From Cydia pomonella (taxonomy: Eukaryota > Arthropoda > Insecta > Lepidoptera > Tortricidae): a DNA stretch of 64,000 nt. The stretch spans positions 5,191,986 through 5,255,985 of the forward strand of contig NC_084730.1 in the NCBI RefSeq assembly GCF_033807575.1. Direction: 5' to 3'. The notes below the pieces were generated by a model. It was not told the DNA's origin. It was given only the letters and a program-made list of their open reading frames with translations, and searched no databases. The stretch's first letter is position 1, and each line of letters starts with the position of its first letter. Made by a program: the position numbers and the translations under genes. Shown here one piece after another: positions 1-10,929 of this stretch.

Positions 1-294
1 ATTCCTCATAAAAGCTCTTGTGCTTTTATACGCTATAACGTTACTGCGATTAATGGCTACCAACCTAACAAAACCAAAACGAATACAGTTTTAAACTAAG
101 TGCATTGATGCCAACTTACAAAATATTCATTTGGTTGCATAGTAAAAATAATTACTTCATAAGTCAGAAGCACGCATGTGACACCCGTAATATAGCAACA
201 CCCATAGACTACGAAGACCGCTTAGCGTTGCTTGTTAGTCTCCGTAGGCTACGGTGGCCAAAATTGAGAAAAAACTGTCCAAAAAATTAATTTA

Positions 295-384
295 GCAAGT
301 AGCAAGTACCAGGGCCTCATGAGTTACGAGGAGGTGTCGCCGACCGGCCGGCCGCGGCCCGGGGCGGGCCGGGCGCGGAACAAG
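295..384 (+). CDS. Possible coding exon, unknown gene
   Basis: A GC-rich island in AT-rich DNA. From the ATG at 319 it reads 22 codons (MSYEEVSPTG then Pro/Gly/Arg-rich) into a good 5' splice site, AAG then GTATGC at 385. The frame is also open upstream to a possible acceptor (TTTAG ending at 294), which would add KYQGL, so it may be an internal exon. No partner exon was found, and it would lie opposite the ZIP9 transcription unit. I do not recognise the protein. Chance openness of GC-rich DNA is a real alternative. Confidence 0.3.
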
Positions 385-476
385 GTATGCTCGCGCGTCT
401 TGGCTATATACTTTTGCTGTAATTTGTTTACCTAAATTAAGATTTATTTTTGTTGACTCGTAGGAAAAATATTGTA

Positions 477-610
477 TGCAACGTTGTATAAGTAGGTCAA
501 AAAATTCTCGTGGCGTATTCCTTTACAATGTTCGCCTACGCCTTCGGCTCCGGCTCACATTGTAACTCACGCCACTCTCCTTTTTTGACCCTTCTTATAC
601 AACTGTTGCA
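477..610. repeat. Foldback repeat (MITE-like)
   Basis: The left arm starts TGCAACGTTGTATAAG and is matched by the reverse complement of the right arm, which ends CTTATACAACTGTTGCA. The arms are about 40 bp and diverged. The loop holds a CG-rich stretch. No coding potential. Confidence 0.6.
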
Positions 611-799
611 CAAAATACTATTATAGTTGAGTTGGGAGCACATACATGAAGGTATACGAAATCTTAATTCAACCATTACAATCGACGAGTAGGAAAAATA
701 TGATTATATTTCGTCACTTCATTTTTCAGATATAATTTTATATTAACCATGTAGTTTCCCTATTGTACACATAGCATCGCACACATTTAAGAGTAACTA

Positions 800-1114
800 A
801 ATAATAATAATAATAATTTAGCCTATATACGTCCCACTGCTGGGCACAAGCCTCCTCTCATGTGCGAGAGGGCTCGGGCTATAGTCCCCACGCTAGCCCA
901 ATGCGGATTGGGGACTTCACATACACCTTTGAATTTCTTCGCAGATGCATGCAGGTTTCCTCACGATGTTTTCCTTCACCGAAAAGCAAGTGGTAAATAT
1001 CAAATGATATTTCGTACATAAGTTCCGAAAAACTCATTGGTACGAGCCAGGATTTGAACCCACGACCTCCGGATTGAAAGTCGGACGTCATATCCACTCG
1101 GCCACCACCGCTTT
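800..1114 (-). mobile_element. tRNA-derived SINE
   Basis: On the minus strand it begins GCGGTGGTGGCCGAGTGG (box A-like) and carries GGTTCAAATCC (box B). It ends in the tail CAGTGGGACGTATATAGGC followed by an (ATT)n tract at 800-822. Tails of this type recur in lepidopteran SINEs. The 72-codon open frame inside it is incidental. Confidence 0.85.
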
Positions 1115-1563
1115 ATTAAGAGTAACTATTTAGATTAAAACTGTGAAAACCAACTTCCGCCCACTTCAGCTTACTGGTTACCTGCGTGCGGCGACCGCTG
1201 CGCTCTTCATTATTTTTAGAGAAAGCAGGAACCAAAACTTATATCAGGGTTCTAGGGTGGGTGGGACCTTATATTATATCTTCAAATGAAGTGACTCATA
1301 TAATATCGATCGAACTTCACTTCAAGAAGTTCGTTTGATCATCAATTATTATTCTCAAAAATGCTGTGCTTTTTCACACTCTCTATACTTGTATGTTTTT
1401 TCTACAATTTATCTATTGTTGTTGCTGTTGGTCCTAGGGCAGGCCGCACTAGCGCATAGGGCCTCCACAAGATCCTTCCACGCCTTTCTATCTTGAGCAA
1501 CCGTCGCGAACTAGTGCTTTTTACTTTTCCACTTGTTCCAATTCATGACTACTTATTGATGAG
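1115..1563. other. Non-coding, minor repeat-like segment
   Basis: No gene seen. About 1,430-1,510 (GGTCCTAGGGCAGGCCGCAC onward) reads like the end of a common lepidopteran dispersed repeat. The remainder is unremarkable AT-rich DNA. Confidence 0.4.
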
Positions 1564-1765
1564 CATACCCCGGGGTTTTCGGTGCGGGAATGTTTTACAC
1601 TAGCCAAAAAACAGGTTAAAACTATAAAAACCAATACTATTTTAATATTTCTAAGCGCATTTGAAGCTTACCTTCTATTTTTAATTCATAGTTTGGTAAT
1701 TCTTTTGTAATAGACAAAGTTATAAATACAAGAAAATATTCCCGTACCGAAAACACCGACGTATG
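1564..1765. mobile_element. hAT-type MITE with 8-bp TSD
   Basis: A 202-bp element with inverted ends of about 35 bp built on TTTTCGGTRCGGGAAT, starting CATACC and ending GTATG. It is flanked by a perfect 8-bp duplication TTGATGAG (1,556-1,563 and 1,766-1,773). Eight-bp target duplications are typical of hAT transposons. No coding capacity. Confidence 0.8.
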
Positions 1766-1773
1766 TTGATGAG

Positions 1774-2281
1774 TGTTAATATTAGTTTCCTTTAAAAGTC
1801 GTAATCAACATAAAAACCTACTGTTAATGTAAAAATAATAAATATAAGCATACTTCATATTTTATTACATACCTCTTCATCATTATTACACGTTTATTTT
1901 TTAATATTGAATATTGAAAAACCGTTCTTAATAAGTTGTCTGAATGGAACGGAATAGCTGCCGAAACGCCTGTCAAAGCAGAGGCGTTTTTTCTTACTGC
2001 AAGAATGTTTTAAGTTTCCAAAGGCAACATTCGATATTGTTTTCATACAATTTAAATATACTATACACAAATAATCGTAAATAACGATACTTAGGTAATA
2101 ATAGTATAATATTTTATATTAACAATTGTTTCTGTCTTATAGATCATGCATAAAGAAGTACTTGGTTGTTTTTCTTATTTTTTCGCAACTGTATTAAAAA
2201 ACGTCGTTCGATACACGTGCGGAAATGTCATTCTTGAAGTAATGACATACTTCCCGCACTAGCATCGAAATGTAGTATTAC
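1774..2281. other. ZIP9 intronic DNA, nothing recognised
   Basis: AT-rich sequence without a supported gene or repeat family. It lies in the intron that follows the last ZIP9 exon visible in the window. Confidence 0.5.
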
Positions 2282-2420
2282 CTGTCCAAGCCAGCATGGA
2301 GAAGGAATGTGACGAGTCCAAAAGCAGCTGGCGCTTTGTGTAACATGATAGCCAGAAATACGATAATTTCCACATCCCTGTGAGACGTCGTCGCCGCTGC
2401 GCCTAGAGCTACGCCGTCAG
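2282..2420 (-). CDS. ZIP9: ZIP9 exon 4 (last in window)
   Basis: Completes HAAADGVALGAAAT and encodes EIIVFLAIMLHKAPAAF, then GLVTFLLHAGLD and the first two bases of the next codon. Donor GTAATA. The following exon was not found between 1 and 2,281, so it should lie beyond the left edge. Confidence 0.95.
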
Positions 2421-2728
2421 CTGAAAACAAAATAAGACACCCCCTTATTCATAAAACTTTACGCACCTGATTTATGTATGTATGTATATACTTTATTGTA
2501 CATAGAAATAAAAATACAAAAAACACAGTTACAGCGTAAATTAAATACAACAAAGGCGAACTTATCCCTGTATGGGATCTCTTCCAGTTAACTTTTGAGG
2601 AAATGAGTAAAACAGAAGTAACGGTGAATGAATGACAAACACAAACAAAAGTGTACAATCACTGAAATGCACGTTTAGAATACACATTGATACAAATATA
2701 CATAGATAGAAAAATAACCATAAAATAA

Positions 2729-2799
<71 letters not shown>

Positions 2800-5700
2800 C
2801 ATAAATAAAATTAATAAATATTCTATATATAATATAAATAGATATGAATTCGCACCAGAAAAGTAAAGGAAATTAAAAAAAGTAGAAGTACTCAATGGAA
2901 CTAGGAAATCGTAACCAAAGTATCCACAATTTTTTAAGCAGATTTAGTTAAATTATATCCCTTTCTTACAAATACACAAGTCAAAATGATAGATAAGGAC
3001 AAACGATTCATAGCTAATTCAGGCCAGTAACGCGTTTATGAATAAGACCATTAAAATATACACCGTGGGCCATTTAAACCCGACAGAATTTAAAGGTGTA
3101 TTTTTGACCGCATTTAGAAACTAAAATGTCATACAAACTTTCCTGAAATCGATCGAGGTATTTGAAAAGTCTGATAGTCCTGAGATTTAAATATTAATAG
3201 TTTTTCTTGCTTCATTTAATAAGTTCTTAATAGCGATAAACCGTTTTGGTATAATGCATGTTTCGGAGTTAGGCAACGAACACGATAAGCCTAATATGAT
3301 AAGGCATGTTTTTTACGCCGAATGTGCCATTGCAATATTAATAGGGAGTATTACTTAGTCTATGCGTAGAAATCAAAAATTTAATTTAATTAATGAACCA
3401 TAGAGACTCACTGAGAGATAAATTTAAGGAAATTGACATCATGACAGTGCACTGTCAATACATTTATGAGAATATACTGTATGTGCATAAAAATATTGCC
3501 GATTTTAAGAAAAATTGTGACATTCATAATATTAATACTAGAAATAAACATAAGCTCGCCGTGCCCTTCACTCGGCTCCATAAAATTAAAAAATCATTCA
3601 TGGGTAATTGTGTGAGATTTTATAATAAACTTCCAAACCATATTACTGAGTTACCAATTAATAAATTTAAGAATCATGTAAAGCGTAAACTTATTTCTAA
3701 AGCTTATTATACCACACAAGACTACATGAATGATAAAACAACGTGGGATTAATTGTGATTCGAAATGATTAATTATTTATTATATTTGAATAATGATGAT
3801 GAAATGGATATTCCAATGCATGTATTTCCTTTGTTGTTTTTATTATATTTATTTGACATTTAGAATTTATTCTAGAAACAGTCTAGACTAGTATTTTTTA
3901 TACATTTTTTTTTGTATGACTGTATTTTGTGAAAGTTTTAGTATTAAATTTGATCTATGAATTATATTCATTAGTATTATATATGGAATAATATTTACAA
4001 CATCAATAAATTGCTCTGATAATTAGATTAAGATAATTATATGTAATACTGTCTTACTATTCATAAGTGCTTGTTGCTAGGCCTACATGAATAAAGTATA
4101 TTTGAATTATTTGAATTGAATTGAATTAACTCATTAACAAAAGACTATCTTTTTCTTCCTATTCTCTTCCTAAGTCTATTGATAAAAGACTAACCTTTTG
4201 TTAGGAGGGAAGAATAGCTTTGCGATCATAACCGAACGTACGTATATAACGTACTGCTCCGATTTCCGGTACCTTGGGTCTTTGATCCAAAGTGACGGCA
4301 ACATCGACCGTGACGTGAAAAATAGAATAAATGCGGGATGGATGAAATGGCGACAGGTCTCTGGAACAACTTGCGATCCACGAATGCCCCTTAAACTTAA
4401 GGGGAAAATCTACAGGACGATCGTGAGACCTGTTGTAATGTATGGATCAGAATGAAGTGACGGATGAAAGAAGAGTGCACGCAGCGGAAATGAGAATGTT
4501 GAGATGGATGTGTGGAGTGACGAGAAAGGATCGGATTAAGAATGAGTATATAAGGGGAAGTTTGAAAGTAGCACCGGTAGCGGAGAAGATAAGGAGTGGT
4601 AGGTTAGCGTGGTATGGGCATTTAATGAGGAGGGATGAATGCCATATAGGAAAAAGAATGTTAGGAATGAATGTTGATGGACGGAGAGCGGATGGTAGAC
4701 CCAAAAAACGATGGATGGATTGTGTAAAAGAGGATATGAGAAAGAAAGGAGTGAGTGCTGAGGTGACGAAAGATAGAGGAGCATGGAAGAGAAGAACATG
4801 TTGTGCCGACCCCACATAACGTGGGATAAGGGCAGGAGGAAGAAGAACCGAACGTACGTATATTTTTGATGAAATTTCCAAATCGGGACAAAACGATTTC
4901 CACTAACTAAGAATATATTATGCTGAAGCGTTCGACATCAAAATCAAAGTGATTTGTTAAGATTTAGCCAGTGGAAACCGTTTTCTCCCGAAATGGAAAC
5001 TTCATCAAAAATGTACAGTTAGGATCGCAAAGGTATTATTCCCTCTTAAAGAAAGAGGAGTTGCAAGCACATTCTGCACGTCCTTTCGGGGAACCGCCGT
5101 GATCGGGAGGTCTAGTGGTCAAGACGTTAGCCACGTAAGCTAAAAACGCTGGTTCGATTCCGATCTCGACCGAAGGTTAGCTTGATCATTTTTTGCTGTA
5201 TTTATTACTTCTAAGTTTATAACATCATCATTTAATGTGAGACATACCAGCAGCATGCACCACAAGGCCCACGGTGGCAGTCATGTTCCTCTCCTGAGGG
5301 TTCCCAGACTCGTTGTATCGTGAGGACATCTGGTCGACTAGTAGCATAAAAACGAATCCTGAAACAATGTATGAAAAAAGACATATTTTACATTATAACA
5401 CGGCAACCTAATTAACGGGAAAAGGCTTTACCTGCGGACACCTATTTAAAACACAACGAATTAAACGCATGACAGACTTGTCAAACAACTTAGTAGAAAA
5501 AGGTGCATAATCCAAATTTTCTATTCAACGATAACCATTCGCACCTATATTTTTAAAATTTGCCGCTTTTTTCTACTGACTGAAATGGCCTGACTGACCG
5601 ACCGTGCCCTCTTGACAATGATCATATATTTCTGGTCGGGCTTTACATTAAAATAATTAAAAAATCTAAAACTTAAATAAAAATAAAATACCTACAATGT

Positions 5701-7360
5701 CGAAATTTATCAATTATTACAATTAAATATATCATAATTTCACCGGTTCCTTATAATCTAAATCTAGCCTTAAAAAAAATCTAGCCTTAACGCTATAAAA
5801 ACGTTTAACTCACCAAGAACCAGAGTAATCCCAATAACACTGTGCAGATCCTTATCATCATGCATCGGAGGCTGTGCCGTAAAGTCCTTAGTAACGACCG
5901 TTGGTGCTGAGTGCTCGCTGAACAGGGAGCGGACACCCTCGGGAATGATTACGGCTAGCGCTGTGCCTACGAGGAGGCCTGCTCCGAACACTGTCACCTT
6001 CTTGAGTTTGTCCTGTGAAAACAAGGTTTTGTTAAAGATATATTTTGTTTATTGACTTGCATCATAAACAGAAAGGAGGGGAATTTATTTTATATACAAG
6101 GTGTCTGCAGTAACACAAGCAAATAGGTAACTAAAACATAATTGTACTCCTTAAACAAAAAATTTGGAAGAGGCCTATATCTTTCTTTGTTCCGGTGTAA
6201 TTTTATATTAGATTTAAAACCTAGATTAAGTTGTAAGTATTTTATATTTTTTGTTCTGTTACCGAGAAACAAAAAGGCTTTTTATTTATGATGTGTAATA
6301 AGGATCCAACAATTCTAATTAAATTTTTTGTCGTCCTTTAGCATTTTTTTCATAAACTTTTTTTTTACTTTTTATGATCAATTACATCACCCAAGCAGCT
6401 TGATGCTGAGCTGTTTTCATACAGTATGTATACCATAGTCCAATTAATCAAAAAAAAAAATTTATGGAGGATAGGCAGTTGTTTGACCACAATCTCACCT
6501 GATGGTAAGTGATGATGCGGTGTACGGTGGAGCATGCTTACCTATGAGAATTTACCCTCCAAGATTTGACCCCAACAACATACCAAATTAAAAAACTTAC
6601 AATTAAACAAGTTTCATTGGCATTATTAAAGACTAATTAATTACGAATTTTCTGTAACAAACCACTGTCTAATGCAATGAGATCCTTCCATATTGTTGCC
6701 CTTATTTTTACCAAATTTAAATGTTGTGTAATAGTTAATAATAAGAAATTTTTAATGCAATATGGAACAATACATATCAAATTTCATCAAAAATATTAGA
6801 AGGTTACTGGGGTTTGTAAACCACATTATTTGAAGCTGTACATTTGTATGAAAATATCAATAAATATGTATATGGAGCAATGCACGGGCTGTCCCATACG
6901 GACACATTTTATTTCCTGTTGCGACTTTTTTTCGGCGTTTAAGGCATGTAATTATTTTTCTGCGTATATTTTTCACCATTAGTCACAGAAAAGGAAACTC
7001 TTGTACCTGCAATCTTCAGAAAAATCGTTTTTGTATGGTACAATGGTAGTTGCCTGGAATGCTCCATATTGAAGGATTAGTTCAGATTTCAGTACATTTT
7101 CAATTTTCAATACGTTTATTATGAAATAATGACCAATAGACCAAGTAAACAGACTGTGACAATGGCAAAAAGGCAAGTAACAGATATTGCAAGAGCTAAG
7201 TAATATGACTACTATTTCACAGATTTTAGACTGAATAGAAACCTTAAACATGTGGAATACATACCTCAGACATTGTCACATTTAGTGGTATACTTCCAGC
7301 TACATAGGAGCCCACCAGCATCACTAGAGCTAGCAAGATAAGCACCCAGGTCCCATCCAT
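2282..7360 (-). CDS. ZIP9: Zinc transporter ZIP9 (SLC39A9-like), 5' part
   Basis: Four exons (7,265-7,360; 5,814-6,012; 5,248-5,358; 2,282-2,420) give the first 181 codons of a SLC39A9-type ZIP transporter; the rest lies left of the window. Seen: an N-terminal helix (LVMLVGSYVAG, then IPLNV), the block VTVFGAGLLVGTALAV with IPEGV, a short loop with H-D-D-K-D, FVFMLLVDQ, then LVVHAAADGVALGAAA and LAIMLHKAPAAFG. The last two carry the His/Asp pattern of the ZIP metal path (HAAADG, LHKAP). Junction phases are 0, 1 and 1, and all introns are GT-AG. Family role: ZIP9 moves zinc into the cytosol at the Golgi and plasma membrane. Identity is judged from recalled family motifs, without an alignment. 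Confidence 0.95.
2732..2799. repeat. (TA)n microsatellite
   Basis: About 34 TA units without interruption, in a ZIP9 intron. Alternating TA tracts are prone to slippage and cruciform formation. Open frames across it are artefacts. Confidence 0.95.
2800..3392. other. ZIP9 intronic DNA, no gene recognised
   Basis: AT-rich. The part from about 3,060 (CACCGTGGGCCATTTAAACC) to 3,330 resembles a dispersed repeat, but I cannot place it. The end may be 5' flank of the LINE fragment that follows. Confidence 0.4.
3393..4130 (+). mobile_element. LINE fragment, Jockey/Daphne-like, C-terminus and 3' UTR
   Basis: The open frame 3,393-3,752 encodes the C-terminal region downstream of a LINE reverse transcriptase. 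It has YIYENILYVHKN, then HNINTRNKHKL, FYNKLPNHI and a FKNHVKRKL block before an aromatic end. An AT-rich 3' UTR follows with AATAAA-like signals and the tail (TTGAA)n near 4,110-4,130. The 5' part is missing, so it is a dead-on-arrival copy in a ZIP9 intron. Clade assignment is approximate. Confidence 0.75.
4198..4851 (+). mobile_element. RTE-type LINE fragment, frame broken
   Basis: Two overlapping frames carry consecutive pieces of one reverse transcriptase C-terminus. Frame 1 has FRYLGSLIQSDG and RPVVMYGSE, ending at 4,455. Frame 2 continues RVHAAEMRMLRWMCGVTR, YIRGSLKVAP, AWYGHLMRR, GRPKKRWMD to 4,819. The junction at YGSE lacks the usual Cys-Trp stretch and is shifted, so the copy is dead. 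The 3' end runs CCCACATAACGTGGGATAAG to a GA-rich tail. Confidence 0.85.
4852..5102. other. ZIP9 intronic DNA, nothing recognised
   Basis: A short stretch between the RTE fragment and the tRNA-like sequence. It repeats ACCGAACGTACGTATAT, which also occurs at 4,230, so an older element may have been split by the RTE copy. Confidence 0.35.
5103..5173 (+). repeat. tRNA-like sequence (probable SINE head)
   Basis: Box A-like GGTCTAGTGGTCAAGACG and a perfect box B GGTTCGATTCC. A D stem (GTCT/AGAC) and an anticodon stem (TTAGC/GCTAA) form, with loop CACGTAA. Loop position 33 is A rather than the near-universal T, the T stem has mismatches, and the acceptor stem needs a bulge. A functional tRNA is therefore unlikely. 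Confidence 0.6.
5248..5358 (-). CDS. ZIP9: ZIP9 exon 3
   Basis: Encodes GFVFMLLVDQM, a polar loop (SSRYNESGNPQERN) and TATVGLVVHAA. Acceptor TTTCAG, donor GTATGT, phase 1 at both ends. Confidence 0.95.
5605..5645. mobile_element. MITE family M, terminal fragment
   Basis: CCCTCTTGACAATGATCATA followed by TATTTCTGGTCGGGCTTTA, identical in kind to one end of the fuller copies at 11,696-11,842 and 23,532-23,662. Confidence 0.7.
5814..6012 (-). CDS. ZIP9: ZIP9 exon 2
   Basis: The acceptor is TTTTCACAG. The exon starts DKLKKVTVFGAGLL, includes IIPEGV, and ends GITLVL plus the first base of a Gly codon at the donor GTGAGT (phase 1). Confidence 0.95.
6013..7264. other. ZIP9 intron 1
   Basis: AT-rich intron. 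Positions 6,452-6,560 carry a poly-A stretch and CACCTGATGGTAAGTGATGA, a motif of a widespread lepidopteran dispersed repeat. Open frames at 6,090-6,272 and 6,979-7,251 have no recognisable domain and are taken as chance. Confidence 0.5.
7265..7360 (-). CDS. ZIP9: ZIP9 exon 1
   Basis: Encodes 32 codons from ATG at 7,360-7,358: MDGTWVLILLALVML, then GSYVAGSIPLNVTMSE. This is the first transmembrane helix of ZIP9. The donor is GAG then GTATGT, phase 0. Confidence 0.93.
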
Positions 7361-7840
7361 ATTGACTAGTTAATAAACTTTAATATTAATTAGAAACGAA
7401 GGGAAACTACGATTTGTTCTGAAAGTAAATGAGTTTAAACTCTTATCTAGTTGTTACAGTTCATGGTTTAACCCACTAGTTATATAGTAATAACAGTAAA
7501 TTTTGTTATACACCGATTATAATCATCAGGCAGATTGGCTCGATTGGCCAATTTTGATTTGACGTTTGTGACAGCTGAACTGACAACACGACATGCGCTG
7601 TATTTTTCTAGTTAGAAAGGATTGTGAAAAATAGAGAAGGCAATGTTTTTTTATATTTAGTTTGTTTTCAATGTCTTTATTATAAATTCATCATAACAAT
7701 ATTTATTTTTATGCTAGTTTACAACGCATTTTGTAGGACCTATATACTGCAAAGATATTGTGTAGAGGTCTTTAAATAGACTACATACGCATAGCACACT
7801 GGCAATCATTGTTTCTTTTTATGTTTTTCGACGCGATTTA
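7361..7840. other. ZIP9 5' flank
   Basis: Contains the presumed ZIP9 promoter and 5' UTR. No confident TATA box or initiator was picked. No other gene seen. Confidence 0.4.
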
Positions 7841-8766
7841 AAAAAAGCGGCCAAGTGCGAGTCGGACTCGCGCATGAAGGGTTCCGTACCATTTAAGACG
7901 TATTAAAAAAAATCTACTTACTAGATCTCGTTCAACATTTTACCACTTTGGACACACATTTTACCACTTTGGAAGTGTCTCTCGCGCAAACTATTCAGTT
8001 TAGAAAAAAATGATATTAGAAACCTCAATATCATTTTTGAAGACCTATCCGTAGATACCCCACACGTATGGGTTTGATGAAAAAAAAATTTTTTTTTTTA
8101 ATTTTATGACGTATTAAAAAAACTACTTAATAGATCTCGTTCAAACCAATTTTTGGTGGAAGTTTGCATGCATCATATATTTTTTTTAGATTTTTTATTC
8201 TGTTATTTTAGAAGTTACAGGGGGGGGGGGGGTTGGACACAATTTTTTTCACTTTGGAAGTGTCTCTCGCGCAAACTATTAAGTTTAGAAAAAAATGATA
8301 TTAGAAACCTAAATATCATTTTTGAAGACCTATCCATAGATACCCCACACGTATGGGTTAAATTTTTCATTCTGTTATATTAGAAGTTACGGGGGGGGGG
8401 GACACATTTTACCACTTTGGAAGTGTCTCTCGCGCAAACTATTCAGTTTAGAAAAAAATGATATTAGAAACCTCAATATCATTTTTAAAGACCTATCCAT
8501 AGATACCCCACACGTATGGGTTTGTTGAAAAAAGATTTTTTGAGTTTCAGTTCTAAGTATGGGGAAACCCCAAAATTTATTGCTTTTTTCTATTTTTGTG
8601 TAAAAATCCTAATGCGGTTCATAGAATACATCTACTTACCAAGTTTGAACAATATAGCCCTTATAGTTTCGGAAAAAAGTGGCGGTGACATAATCGGACA
8701 GACAGACGGACATGACGAATCTATAAGGGTTCCGTTTTTTGCCATTTGGCTACGGAACCCTAAAAA
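7841..8766 (+). mobile_element. Dispersed repeat family R1 (GCGGCCAAG...GGAACCCTAA)
   Basis: Starts AAAAAAGCGGCCAAGTGCGA with GTCGGACTCGCGC and ends TTTGGCTACGGAACCC. Related copies lie at 39,627-40,180 and 59,341-60,054. This copy has about three tandem internal blocks sharing TTGGAAGTGTCTCTCGCGC and ACCCCACACGTATGGGTT. Poly-G runs (13 G at 8,221, 10 G at 8,391) separate the blocks. Frames within it show no protein domain. It is most like a SINE or non-autonomous element; the class is unresolved. Confidence 0.75.
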
Positions 8767-9101
8767 GAAGCCGCTAAATTTTCTTTTTGACTTCTAGAAA
8801 TGTGTTATTTTATGTTATTGAGGTAACACATAGGTAATAGGGTAATAGATAATAATTTTGTGTTATAACCTCAATGGTTTTAGCAGGGGCGGCCTTAGCC
8901 TCTGCGAGGCTCCGGGCGGATAATCTTTGCGAGGCCCCTGATTTTAGTGCTAAATAAAACATTTGGTAGGCTTTATCAGGGAAACGCCCAGGCAATCACA
9001 AAGCCGGGCTTCAAGAGAATGAAACTCGGTCGTGAACTAAGTTCCTATGGGTTATAAAGCCAGAAGCGAGGCAGAAAGCCAAGCTCCACCTAGGACAGAT
9101 G
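8767..9101. other. Intergenic, repeat-like
   Basis: Carries GGGGCGGCCTTAGCCTCTGC, GCGAGGCCCCTG and flanking sequence leading into the 24-bp tandem repeat. No gene recognised. Confidence 0.35.
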
Positions 9102-9293
9102 CCCTCGCCGCGCCACCGGCTGACGCCCTCGCCGTCCCACCGGCAGACGCTCTCGTCGCGCCACCGGCTGACGCCCTCGCCGCGCCACCAGCAGACGCCC
9201 TCGCCGTCCCACCGGCAGACGCTCTCGCCGCGCCACCGGCTGACGCCCTCGCCGCGCCACCGGCAGACGCCGTCGTCGGGCCCGCCGCAGGCG
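9102..9293. repeat. GC-rich 24-bp minisatellite
   Basis: Eight units of 24 bp, typified by GCCCTCGCCGCGCCACC plus GGCTGAC, with a 72-bp higher-order period: units 2 and 5 are identical, and 3/6 and 4/7 nearly so. On the plus strand one frame (9,047-9,469) reads repeated A-L-A-A-P-P-A-D, and several other frames are also open because the repeat contains no stops. No neighbouring exon or domain supports a protein, so I treat it as a satellite. Confidence 0.85.
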
Positions 9294-9469
9294 AAGCCGC
9301 CGCGGGGCAGGCGGCAGACGATGCCGGCGACGTCGTCGCCGTCGCCGCCGCCGCGCAAGCAGAGGGCGGCGCCTGTGGTGTTGTCAATGCAGAACATTGC
9401 AAAAGGGGTGGCAATGCAGATAAATGCTACAAATATTATTTATTGATCGACTTCGAATACTCAAATTAA

Positions 9470-10929
9470 AGTTTAGTACTTATTTTACTATGTTTTTTAT
9501 CACGCTTTTATTAGGTCGACCTGGTAATTGGTAAGATAACTAATTTAACCATCTTCCAAGGATCGTAGCGTCATGAAAATTGGCAGCTGTATGTAGTTCT
9601 GATGACAATACAATACTTGAATCTTGGAACTTCATGATGGAACATCGTATCATAGCCGTGTTTGGATTTGTTAGAAAAGTCTTGTAATGAAAGTTGACCA
9701 CGATTAGGTTTCAAGGTCTGATGATGAAGCCGGAAGATAGGCACTGGCATTCCATGATGGAATATCGTATCATAGTCGTGTTTGCACTTGTGAGAAAAGC
9801 CACGTAATGGACTTTTACGTGCATTTATAAAAGCATGTTTTTCTAGTGTTTATTAAACTATAAATTTATTATTTTAAATACTTATTTACCATGTAAATGT
9901 ATAGTTTTGAGATATTCTATTTTAAAGTTGGAAAGTTTAAAAGACCGAGTTCTAGTGCGAAGTTATGGAGATAGGAGAAATTTTATTTAATCTCTAACAT
10001 TTAACATATAATTTAGATATTATAAAATAAAGCATGTCATATCGAAATGTGAAATATAAATAAAATATTTATTACGGCTTAAAATTGACAAGTTCTCGGC
10101 TAACTTATTGCCCTTGCACGTCTATAATGTAGGGATAGAAAAAAAAACGTACCAGAGGTAAAATGACAAGACAAGACAAGACGGTGCCTAACCTGGCCAA
10201 GTACATGCTTGCTCCGGACTACCGGCATACCAGGGGACACAATTTGTGGTGCGAAAATCCCTAAAGTACCGGGATTTTAATTTTGAAATCCCAGTTCTTT
10301 GCTTGCCTCTAAATCCTGGGAATTCCCGGTACTTTCACCCGGAAGCAAACCCTATTACATACATTGCAAGTTAAATAAAAGCTTGTAAAAAATAGACCTT
10401 CAAAACATTTGAAACATTTTATTAAAAAATATTAATTTTCGTTACCTGGCTAACATGTAGCATAATATTTCTATATAAAAAAGTACCTTTTTATATAGGT
10501 TCCTTTTTTTTCACTGTTCGTGAATTGCGTGAATAGTTGGGCACCATATCTTTACTAATGAGATACATTAGGTATTACGAGTACTAATCACATATTTACT
10601 AATAACATCACCGCAGAAGTACAAATACAAATACAAATGTTTATTTCTTAGAATATGGTACAAAGATGGTCAATTCATAATAAGCGCGTCATATTCTGCC
10701 TCTATCGGCGTAGAAATATTATAAATTAGGTTGCTATACTTATATAAAATTATTGCTAACATGCATAACTATATATTATAATATTTACAGATCCAGTATT
10801 TATAACTCTTATAATTACCTACCTAAGTATTGGCACAATACAGGCACAATACAGCAATAACAAGTGTTAGTAAGTAGGTGGTATGTACAGTTTGACTGTA
10901 TTAGGATCCGCAGTCTCTAGTTAAATCTA
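9470..10929. other. Intergenic DNA with a diverged direct repeat
   Basis: About 9,625-9,680 and 9,745-9,800 are diverged direct repeats (CATGATGGAACATCGTATCA and CATGATGGAATATCGTATCA). A poly(CAAATA)-like stretch lies at 10,620-10,650. Nothing else is recognised. Confidence 0.45.

Noticed and set aside
295..384. Next ZIP9 exon on the minus strand (a frame there reads RRHLLV, like the family's RKHLLV)
   Set aside because: No acceptor precedes it, the following residues do not match ZIP9, and the frame stops soon after; the similarity is probably chance.
2659..2895. 78-codon frame with poly(Tyr-Ile)
   Set aside because: Translation of a (TA)n microsatellite.
5103..5173. Functional tRNA gene
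   Set aside because: Box A and B are present, but A at loop position 33, mismatched T stem and bulged acceptor argue for a SINE-derived pseudo-tRNA.
8153..8797. Two plus-strand open frames of 76 and 93 codons
   Set aside because: They lie inside repeat family R1, and the same frame recurs in the copy at 39.9 kb without coding constraint.
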